From NCBI GenBank assembly GCA_001969505.1, contig LSSK01000297.1:1-41983 (forward strand): a stretch of 41,983 bases of DNA, in the 5' to 3' direction. The notes beneath the pieces were generated by a model. It saw nothing but the letters and a program-made list of their open reading frames with translations. It was not told the origin of the DNA and searched no databases. The stretch comes from Zancudomyces culisetae. Lineage: Eukaryota; Kickxellomycota; Harpellomycetes; Harpellales; Legeriomycetaceae. The position numbers and the translations under genes are program-made. Of this stretch, positions 1-10,058 are shown piece by piece (positions within the stretch are counted from its first letter, which is position 1; every line of letters begins with the position of its first letter).

Positions 1-2553
1 CTATAACTCAGGGAAAGGTAGAGGGCAAACATCGCTCTCCATTTACATGTCTATGTGGTAGTTTGTATATACTTCAGAAATGCAAATTGTGGAATATTTT
101 TGCCCTGCCACATGTTTAGTTATGAAAAGGCGGATTTTTCTAGCAACAAGTACCAAAACAAAATGGAAATAATTGTGAATTTCCTTCCCCTTACTAGCAG
201 AAACATGATAAGTTGAGCGAGTGTACAGGGAAAAACTGGATTGCTACCAATTTTAGGTATTGAAACCGAATTTTTAATACCAAAATTGGCAGCCATTTTA
301 AAATCTGAAAATGAGATGATATATGATAAATGAGGGATGTTATCCTACATTCATTCACAATTATCTTTGACCATTCGTTACACTAAGCAGCCCTTATAAG
401 TACCTGGTCAAAATACTGTAAATTAAATCTCCCAAAAAATACGCTTGCCTAAAATGTACCCAAGTTGAATAAATGAGCACTTAAGTAATATGAAGAGCAG
501 AATTGGGTTTATATGTTTTGATTTTTACCATTCCGATTTGTTCGTTTTGCACTAAAAGATTTGTGTGTATCTCTACTACATGCATGTACTCGTCTTGGTT
601 TTTACTTAGGAATTTTTTTTCGGAAAAAATGCCAGTGTGATGTATGTGCCGAGTATGTAGCAGGGCTTTCGTCACCATCATTATCATCTTAAACAACCTT
701 TATTTACTTTTTAAATTTTTGAGATAGCATCGTTTATTGTTTGCTTCTGACAGGTATATTCAGAGACAGGAAAATAGTAATATTTTCACGATTTATCAAA
801 AATTTCCAACTTTTGCAGAATAGATAGATGAGATGTTTATTGGTGTAAAAAGTATGTTGGCTCTTCAGCTCAAGCAGAGGTAGTAACACAGAATGAAAAA
901 ATAATCTTGCATTATCCTTGTGTAATTTAAACAGATAAAACCAGCATGTTAAATCCCAGATAATGAACATTTTGGCAAAAGCACTGTGAATTGTATCACA
1001 ATCCGCCTTTGTACAACAGAAATAAGAAGGTAGATCCGATCTGGACATGCTTTTTCTACATTTTTAGATGTCACTGTTGGTGCATTTTTTCCTGTAGAAG
1101 CCATCGCTTTTGGTATGATACCCAAAAACACACAAAAGTCAAGTTAATTAAGATGCAAATATTGCTTCTCCCAAAGTATATGAATAGTTAAGGAGAAGAT
1201 GGACAAGGGTATTGGTGGGTATATTTGATGGTACCAGGGCTCAACTAGCCTATTACCACCTCTCTGTAAAAAAACAAAAACAAAAACAAACAAAAAATTC
1301 GGCTTTGATTGTTTTGTTATTTTAGGTTTAGTTTTCCAACTAAAAATGGCAAGCATTCCAAGTTTGCGATAGGGAGGAGGAGGTTTATTCATTTTTTTTT
1401 CTCTCGATTATAACTGTTGGATAGATGTTACCTTTCTAGTGGGGTGTTTTTAGCCAATTACTTGAGTGAAGGTGTTTGACCTTATGTAGAGATGGACAAA
1501 TTTCATTTAATTAAAAACGTACATATTAAAATTGCTACTCGAATAAAGTAAATTAAAAAGTGGATTTGTAATTATAAACATAAAACTTTATGCAAAATTT
1601 AATATCACATAAAAGGGGAAGATTAAATACTTCATAGAGGCGGCATCTAGGTCTATGGGAGAGTTGCCAATGAAGAATTAACTCGGTTATTTTTGAAATT
1701 CCACGCATTTAAAAGCTGAAATTGCAGCAAACACTGCAAAGTTAGTAAAAGATGTTGACTAATTCATGTGAAAAGGCTCTGATAAAAAGAACATTTAGTC
1801 CTGCTTTGGAAATCAGCGCTATTAGGTTTTTTTAAGCTAAAGTGGGATTGCATCATCATTTACAATAGATTAAATCAATAAGTGTCCGCATACGGCAAGT
1901 GAAGAAATAGATTAATATTTAAGGGCGATAAAGTATAGTCGCTGAGCAGTACCTAGGTAATACATTCCTTTGAGTTTCTAAAAATAATATCTAAAATATT
2001 ACAGGCTTAAAAGGAAATAGCAGACCCTATTTACAAGCCATAAAAACCTGAAAACAAAATTATTAGCGGATTCTACATGTAGGCAAGAAAAAGACCCCTT
2101 CGTGAAAGGGGTAGGAATACTGACATTTGTACATTCACTGTAAAAAAAAACGCTGATAGTTGGTATATAAGGGCGAAAAAGTGCTATAGAAGAGGAAGAC
2201 CCGAGATAAACAATTTTTATTCTTGCTACTAACTATTTGTGTCATTAAACATAAACATAAACGTAATAACAGTATAACACAAAGAAAAATTAACTAAAAT
2301 AAGTACACAGAAAATATGTCTACAGAACTTTTCACCAACGGAAAACTTTCATCTTGTGACCGAGAGTGCACCTGTCCTGTGTGTTCATCAAGAGGAAGAA
2401 ATGGACAGAATTAGTCATACAGTTATCAGCCATAAAAACCAAGCAAGCACCCTTCATATAGATCAAAGTGTAGTTCAGGGATAATTATCAGTAAAGCAAG
2501 GGTACCAGGATTATTGACTTCGCTCATAAAGTGTATTGCAACATACCAGTCTG

Positions 2554-2556
2554 TAT

Positions 2557-2599
<43 letters not shown>

Positions 2600-2601
2600 T
2601 T
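2554..2601. repeat. (TTTA)12 microsatellite
   Basis: There are twelve uninterrupted copies of a TTTA tetranucleotide, 48 bp in all, inside the gene-poor left spacer. It is directly visible. No function is implied, but it is likely length-polymorphic. Confidence 0.95.
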
Positions 2602-5563
2602 AAAATCTCAAGGAGTAGCATAGAATTGTTTTCTATTTCGATATAACTAGTATCTTTTATTGAAAATATGGCTATCGTAAATAAAGTAGAATTGAGATGG
2701 CAGCTGTGTTTACAATAAAACAGTTTAAAACCTTACTTCACTATTTTTTGGAGTGAGGTAGGACTGATGATCTCTGTCGATATTAAGAATATTAAAGCCA
2801 TTACTCTCGACACAGTCAATTGTATACATACTGAAGCATTGAGTTGAGAAAACGGGACTATGTCATATACGGCATGCTCAGAAAGAACTTACAATAAAGC
2901 AGGGATAAAAGGCTGAAATGTGTGAGTTGACACCCAGTTGGTGGTAAAATACGCATAATGTGCGCAGTTGTATAAGTATTGATCCATGTCGAAAGTATAG
3001 TAGAGCAAGAAGCAGGGGATGTCCCGATTGAAAGAAAAAACGATGGTTGGCAATTATGTTCAGCCCACCAGATTTGCGAAGAAGTCTTGCTTTACACCAG
3101 GTATTTCTTTGGAAAAGCTTGTACCACATGTGAAAGTGTATTTAATGAGATCGTTAACTTAATCTCATGGTTGTGATTGTGTTTGCTTTTACTAGTTATA
3201 CGTTGTGCAAGCTTTGCTGGAACCTAAAGTTTCTGCTTTTTTTTTTTTTGCAAAAAAAAGGTTAACTGGGAATAGCCCAATGATCAAGCAATGAGGTAAT
3301 GAGAGTACCCACCAGGAAGAAATCAACCTAAAATGCAGACATTTCAAATGTGCATCTAATAAGTACCCGTAACCATCCCCGCCATTTAAACTACACAAAA
3401 AAATGATTCTTTGCAATTTATAACAAACATAGCAAATACAAAAAAAACATAAACACATCTTATGCAAATCAGAAAAGAGCATGTTGGGTTACACAGTCAA
3501 TTGCCAATCAAACTGTAAATGGGCAAATTGTCGAAATTCATCATCAGAAAAATGCTAAGAGGGAAACTGCTCTGTTGAAACATGTTGTCATTATAGCTTA
3601 GATATATACAAATATAAGAAAGCCGGGTGGTTGATTTTGTAGAAACACATGGAGTCATCACCCAGTGCAAAAAAATCTGTAGACATTCTATCTAATCGCC
3701 TGAGCATATAGGCTCTTGACAATGGTCAAATTGTGGCTGTAGTATAACTTTATTCTTTATCCAAGAGTGTGTTTGGGCTCACTATGTGTAATATACGATT
3801 ATTACAGAGGGCTAGTAAAATCCACAATAACGGGTAAAGATACAGTTTAGCAAGTTACAAACAAGTAGACGTATTTCAACATATCAAGAAATCAATTCCT
3901 CTATTTGATTGCGACCCATTAATAAAAAAATCGATACTTGCTGGGAAATCCTAGAAAACCCAATATTTGTGACTCAGCTGATATAAGGACAGCGCTGGGA
4001 TATATGGTCTCATTAATAGCTGTATATAAACATTTTTATTGTAGTGATTCCTTAATACAGATATATTTTCTCGTTTATTTTGCAAAAAAAGGCAGTAAAA
4101 AGCCTCCCTATTTACATTTTGGGAAACCAATGGATTCCCCCCTGCAAATACTCATGATCCTAGCTAACCTAATAATAAATAAAATGGTGATTTGTGAAAA
4201 AATAACCTGAAACAACCCCTTTTCTATGTTCACTGACTCCAAATATCGCTCATATATGCTTTTTGTAGGAATATCACGGAACCATGTACTTTCACATTGT
4301 GTAAAACAGAAAAAGGATGCCAAAAAGCTTTGAACACAGGTTTAAACATTGCACAAATAATACTCGAATTGTATACATTTGCCCATATAAGTAATATTCA
4401 TGAGATAAATACCTAACGAGTTTTTTATTTTTATTACGTCCATTTATTGTTGATTATATCGAGCGAGTTCAACGATAGGATTATTAATAGTTTGTAGGAA
4501 CTCATTAATTGTATACAAAACACATGTATATTCATGATACGCTGATCGTGTCTGTAAAAATAAATACATAATCGTAGGCAAATTAACATGCTGTACAACA
4601 TTCTCTACAACAAAATATCGTAACACAAACCGGGACACTTTTTTATAACCCAACTAGTGGCTATATGAAGAGTCCAGTAAAACCGAATTAAAAGGCGACG
4701 AGGAGCGATAAATACAGAAAAGTGCAGACACAAGGCGCATAATTCAGCTCTATATACATAAGATGAAATCTGTGTCACAAGTATTTATTAAGCAATACAT
4801 TTTTACCAGCTCCAACACAGCTCGTGGTATAAAATCACATATCTTCACTTTCGAAAATTTGTTGAAATATACAGCGCTGATACCATTCACTTTCAAAGAT
4901 AGTTGCATTGGCAAAATAAGGTGATTTCTTGGAGGTAAAGCCGAGTTTAGTCGTAATGAAGTTTTTTTATTACTCCAAGATAGTTTAATTTTATTTCAAA
5001 AGCGAAAAGGAAAAGAAAACAATTACATAAAAGTTCCACTAGTATATTTGTGTGATGGGGCGAATGGTGAAAATAGACTGGCATTAGTAATTCAATGTTA
5101 TTGAGCCCCAAAGGGTCGCAAAATTGCGGGTCGAAAGCAAAATAGCTTACGATAATTACATAACGCTCCACAACACAAATTATTCATTTAAACTCTTTTG
5201 TCTTTTTCTGGTTCGATGCTGGTTAATCGCGCTAGTTGTAGGCAAAATGCGCAAAGTGTGCAAAACAAGTAGGTTCAAAAACAGCATGCGTATTAACTAT
5301 TTCTGCTTCAGTAATACAACTAATATGCAAAAAATGGCGTACTTGGGAGTATAGGCGCAATTAAGCTTATATAATGTGCCATTTGCTAATTAATTTCAAT
5401 GAAAAAATAATATACAGGTCTATTAGCATATAACCATTTGGCTACCAATATTAGTTAGCTGGGTGATTAGTGCAATAAATTTATGATGGCGAGGATAAGT
5501 AGGACCAGATTTTGAAATGGTCATGTAATATTTGGAAAAAATATGTACGAGTGAAAGAGCAGG

Positions 5564-5591
5564 TGTCACCAACTTATTGTCACCAACTTAT
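5564..5591. repeat. 14-bp tandem duplication
   Basis: Two perfect adjacent copies of TGTCACCAACTTAT are followed by a partial third start (TGTTACC). It is a local slippage-type duplication in non-coding sequence. Confidence 0.9.
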
Positions 5592-7583
5592 TGTTACCTC
5601 TTTATTAGTTACTGGTATTTTCGTAAGTCCCTTTTGACAGAACAAAATTATTAAAATCTACAGGAGAAAGACGAAAGCCATATGTAGCCTAGTTCCCATA
5701 ACTGATTTGCGATCATTTAGTAACCTCATTTTTGTGAGCTAAGCTAGTAGATAAATAATATAGAATCGAGACAAATAAAACACAAGGAAAATGCGTGCAT
5801 TTATATACATCATCTGTTTTTATTTTTACACAAAACCCATAAAATAAGTTGGGATGTGGTTAATTATGCTAGGGTATGGGTTACCACTGAGTATTGTATT
5901 CTTATTTTTGCATTGGTAAAAATACAAGTATACTCGTGTGAGAGCTAAAGAGGTAAGTCTTAAAAAAAGACATGAAAGAATAAGTATGTTCTACATCTAC
6001 AAGATGCGGATGCAGCCTCAAAAAGTAATACAGTAAGGTTAAATTTTGTCCATCAAGTATCATATTCTCACAAGGGCTGTTGCCTGAATAACCTTATACC
6101 TGGAAAATGGAACTAAGGGGGAGAGGGTATTAGGAAACTCTCAAGCACCAGGAACGTTCTAAGAACTAGTATGAGCCACACAGTAGCCACAAACATACAT
6201 ATCCACTCCAGAGTTGCCATTCACCGTCTCAATACGCAGTGCTGATCGTGGTATTTTGTTAGAATAGTCAAGTGAATTTACCTGGGCTAGGATGGCTTGA
6301 ATTATCGAATAACATTGTGATGCTCTGTCCTACTGGTACTAATTTGGAATCAATAACAAGTAATGGTAATAAAAATATATGTTTCCTACACTGCAAAAAG
6401 CATCCAAATACCAGTGACGCCGAAAAAACTTTAACGATACTATATAGCAACTTGCTAGTGCTGTAGACATGCCAATTCACGCTTGGTTTTTTGATAAACA
6501 GCGAAGGGCAGAAAAAAGAAACAGAAAAATAGGTTCAAATGGGCCAAGCAGTTAAGAACAGAACACCGCCATTTCATATGAGTATGTGAGGAGTAATACA
6601 TGAACTATGTGTATTGTTGTGGTGCGTATATATATGTAATGTCTTGCTCTATAATGTTAGGTTAGCAACGTTTTAATACATATACACTTTAATCGACGAC
6701 TAAAGACAGCTATAAAAACTATAGGAGAATGAAAGTTGGTACTACTTATTTTCTCCTATCCCCCCTCTCACCGACTTGCCTTTACCACCCTCCCATTGTT
6801 TTGAGCACCGCCTTCCAATCGTTGAAAACAACTTTTTTTTAGAAATCGCTAATCGATAAGTAGAAATGTATGACTGTACAAGTAGAGAAAGAATGGTTGT
6901 ATCTTTTCTAGCACTGTACAGGTTTGCTAGATTTGGAATAGTTATATATACTCAAAATGCTTGTCGTCTTCCTCTCCGAAATACTGGAAGGTACAGAGAA
7001 AACAGTTATATGAGAGATGGAGAGGACCCTGTTGTAGCTTCCATGAAAAATGAGGGTATGTGTTTATGTTCATATAGTTTAAGTTTGAATATATTTGCAT
7101 GTGATATCTTGGGACTTTTATTCGTACAAGAAAGATACAAGCGCGCACGGGTAGTTTCCACGCAATTATAAGCAGATCAAGTTAAAAATTAGCCCTCTGT
7201 GAGAGTAAAAAATAAACGTAATGACTATAGCAGCAATATTTGCTTGAACCTAGGCGATTGTTGTACATGTAGACTATTTATTATAGCGATTTGAATTGAA
7301 CACGTTGGAAAATGTTTTTCTCATTTAGAATAGCGCATTTTGTGTTGAGTTATTATGCTTGTTAAATTGGTTTCTTGGGCACAAAATAGGGGCAAACTTG
7401 TCCTTGAAAAAAAATCAAAAAAATTTTTTTTGATCACCTAAAAAAAAAAAGTAAGCAAATGAAAATGCGAATCTAAATATGAATAATCCATGTGGTAGAT
7501 GGTAAACAAATGGTGAAAGTAAACAAAGCAAGTTAGAATGATGCTAAATTTTGTGCTAAAAAAGTCTGCGTACATTGATTTTG

Positions 7584-7614
7584 TTTTATTTATTTTATTT
7601 TATTTTATTTTATT
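7584..7614. repeat. (TTTTA)n pentanucleotide tract upstream of the SET/NAP gene
   Basis: A run of TTTTA/TTTA units ends 30 bp before the SET/NAP start codon, so it lies in the promoter or 5' UTR of that gene. It could act as a T-rich promoter tract, but this is inferred from position only. Confidence 0.8.
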
Positions 7615-7644
7615 CGTTTACAAGAGGATTATTAGTTGAGGGAA

Positions 7645-8491
7645 ATGGACAACATGGAATCAGAGTTTTCAGAAGCAGTGGGAGCACTATTTAAACTCCA
7701 AGAGAAGTTTGACGAGTATAACGTACAACTAAGTAAGGCTCTTTATTGCAATACCCGAAATTTTTATATCGAAAAAAACTAACATTCTGCTGAAAAAATT
7801 TTTAGACGAGGAAATAACAAAGCTCCAGGCTGGGTATGAACACAAAAAGCGCGGAGTATACGAGGAGCGTGACAAACTGATTGCACGGATTCCCAATTTT
7901 TGGCAGCGAGCGATTGAAAACCATATGATCTTGTCCGATCTAATTGATGTGGAAGATGCGTTGGCAATGGATAAATTGACAGGTGTTGAGGTGGTACGAG
8001 ACGCCGAAAATCCTTTGAAGTACAAGATTATTTTCCGTTTTGATGAAAATGACTTGTTTACGAATCGTGAGTTGGTGCAAAACGTAGATGTGACAAACAA
8101 GGATGAACCCACACTGTCAACCGAGACAATAATTGAGTGGAAGGGCAAAAACCTGCTTTCAAAGAGCGGCAGCGAAGGGCAAGCTGCAAAGAAAGCAGCG
8201 AGTAGCAATGGAAAACACCCAGAGTTTCAAAATGAAGAGGACGATGATGAAGATGCCACATTCTTCAAATTCTTTACGGCTGATGGAGATGTGCAGCTAG
8301 CAGAGATAATTGCAGATGACTTTTATCCAAATTCAGTAAACTACTTCCGAGGAAGTGAAGATGATGACGATGAAATGGATTATGTCGAAGATGAGCAGGA
8401 TCTGGGAGAAGGAGAAGAGGAGGAGGAAGAGGAAGAGGCACATGAAGGAGACGAGGAAGAGGGACATGACAGAAAGCGTGTCAGGACATGA
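7645..8491 (+). CDS. SET/TAF-I-type nucleosome assembly protein (NAP family histone chaperone)
   Basis: This is a histone chaperone of the SET/NAP1 family, which binds histones in the nucleus and cytoplasm during chromatin assembly and remodelling. It has two exons: 7645-7732 and 7806-8491. The 73-nt intron has a GTAAGG donor and a TTTTTAG acceptor, and it restores the frame as N30-E-E-I. The 257-aa product has an N-terminal dimerisation helix (about 5-55), the conserved IPNFW motif at 58-62, the NAP earmuff fold with FRFDEND and IIEWKGK, then FFKFF and DDFYPNSVNYF. It ends in a strongly acidic tail of Asp/Glu runs closing with a basic KRVRT. The length matches animal SET (about 277 aa) rather than longer NAP1. 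The first ATG after the T-rich tract was chosen as start. The gene converges on the mL67-like gene. Confidence 0.93.
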
Positions 8492-8566
8492 GGTAGTGTG
8501 TTCAGGTCCATTGACATTTCTAGTAAAAAAAATAGTCTTTATCTTTATTATAATAGCAAAGTCTTA

Positions 8567-8572
8567 AATAAA
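8567..8572 (+). terminator. Candidate poly(A) signal of the SET/NAP gene
   Basis: A perfect AATAAA lies 76 nt past the SET/NAP stop codon. It is downstream of the minus-strand AATAAA (8549-8544) serving the convergent gene, so the two 3' UTRs should overlap. Confidence 0.6.
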
Positions 8573-8664
8573 AACCAACTGCTTTCCAACAAGGCACAGA
8601 AAAATACCAGTAGCTAAATGAAATGAAAAATGAAGGGTGATGGAGAAGAGAGGAGATAACTTGA

Positions 8665-9687
8665 TCAAAGCAAGTTCTTAAGGTCAGGGTTGAGAATCAT
8701 GTTTCCACGGAATAAATCAAGCTGTTTATGTGTGAGTTTTGAAGGCCACTGAATATTTTCGTGAACTAGGTCCTTAAACGAGTTGTGTTCCCAGTAGCAA
8801 GTATATGAAGATAGATCAAAGTTGGTATTTGAAGCGTATTTATGTTCCCAGTAGACAAAAAGACGGCAAAGTTGGTCGATCTTTGCGCGTAAAAAAAGAG
8901 ATTTCTGGTATTCAAGTTTTTTCTCCTTGGGAAGCTCAACATACCTCACAGGTCGCACTAAGGGAATTTTAGATGCGTTTTCGAGCACACTTGTTGATGT
9001 GTTTGTATTTGTACTGCCAGTATTATTGGTGTCGGTATTAGCATTGGTGTTAAGACTGTGATTGAGATACATCCTGGGGGTAATAAACTTTTGATATTTT
9101 CCACCAAACCTGGTTTCTAGTACTCTATCCATATTTACAATCCTATCCGGTTCAACATTCTCGAGTCTATTCGGTGTTAGCTGCATAATTCCGTAAGCAT
9201 TGACAACATGTTGTGGAGCTTTGAAACCCGTCACAATAACGGCAGGATGCCATAGATCCAGGCGTCTTAGAGCACGACTGTCTTCATGAAGGCTGAGGGG
9301 ACGCAACTTCTTATCTGGGATTTGGCGTAGTAGTTTGCTGGTCACAGATCGATCCTAGATAATTTGTATCACATATATTTCAGCTTTTGGTTTGTACCAT
9401 GTGTAAATGTTTACGCTTGTTTTGATTAACGACTACAATTCAGATACTTTATTTGTATTTTTTATTCTTTTTGCAAATATAGGCAAAAATAAATAAATAA
9501 AAACAACAAAAAGTATTATGATAGCGTAGCTTTTGATATTGAGAACAAGAGAATGGATTTATGAAACCAATCCAAAGTAGAAAAATCAAATTACCTGTAG
9601 ATTCTTGCTAGTTGAAACTAACACAGTGTTGTCGCGAATGTTGCGAAACAGAATGAGCCCGAGCTTTTTATCCTTGACCTTGTCCAT
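8665..9687 (-). CDS. Mitochondrial large-subunit ribosomal protein mL67 / Mhr1-like
   Basis: This is probably the fungal mitoribosomal protein mL67, known in budding yeast as Mhr1, which also has mitochondrial DNA recombination and transcription roles. Exon 1 is 9687-9595 and exon 2 is 9354-8665, separated by a 240-nt intron (CAG|GTAATT donor, CTAG acceptor). The spliced product is 260 aa. Matches to the family, judged from memory, are LILFRNIRDNTVLVS near the start (yeast VYIFRNLEYGQVLYS), then an RRLDLWHPAVIV block (yeast LRRDIWKCMCVV), and a late YWEHKY...CYWEHNSFKDLVHE block (yeast YWEDPW...WNYDVFNALGLEHK). A Thr/Asn-rich low-complexity insert lies in the middle. The first ATG in the exon was chosen. 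A pyrimidine-rich CAG near 9790 could be a 5' UTR intron acceptor. It is divergent, so the call is moderate. Confidence 0.6.
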
Positions 9688-9974
9688 ATGTGAATTTTCA
9701 AGAGCGTAAAATCTATGATTGTCGAATTTCGAAAAATGGTATCTATAATTTTTCTTAGTTGAAAATTTTATCAATCAAGATTTTTTATGCACTGAAAAAA
9801 AGCAAGTCAGTTTAATTCAACCAAAGTATTTTAGTTATTAAAAAAAAAGAAAAAAAAGTGTTGGAGGCGAGAGAGGAGGTGGGGGAGTTGTCCAGAATTT
9901 GGACTATAAATTGCCGACCTCAGCTAAAAACACCAAGGAAAGAGGACATGACAAAAAAATTTTTTTTTCTCGAA

Positions 9975-9980
9975 TTTATT
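9975..9980 (-). terminator. Candidate poly(A) signal of the calcium ATPase
   Basis: This is AATAAA on the minus strand, 79 nt past the ATPase stop codon. Confidence 0.55.
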
Positions 9981-10058
9981 ATTAGTGTTAAAAGAAAACA
10001 AAGCATAAATCGTGTTTAGAATAATTTTTAAAGAGCATAAAGCGAACTGTGATGTGCT

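Larger units (their letters stand above)
1..7644. other. Long gene-poor AT-rich spacer
   Basis: No gene can be supported over this stretch. The reading frames present are short (under about 105 codons), low in complexity, and have no recognisable motif or splice-linked partner. The longest plus-strand one, at 6866-7171, resembles no family I know. The region holds a TTTA microsatellite, a TTTTA microsatellite just before the next gene, a 14-bp tandem duplication at 5564-5591, and a small hairpin at about 2094-2111. I saw no tRNA A/B-box pair and no snRNA signature. A non-coding RNA or a decayed transposon cannot be excluded by eye. Confidence 0.6.

Noticed and set aside
6530-6545. GGTTCAAAT-like B-box suggesting a tRNA
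   Set aside because: No matching A box, T-arm stem or acceptor stem could be built around it. The same applies to a GGGGTTCAA on the minus strand near 34790.
6866-7171. 101-codon plus-strand ORF in the left spacer
   Set aside because: No motif, no splice partner and no codon pattern like the real genes. Treated as noise.
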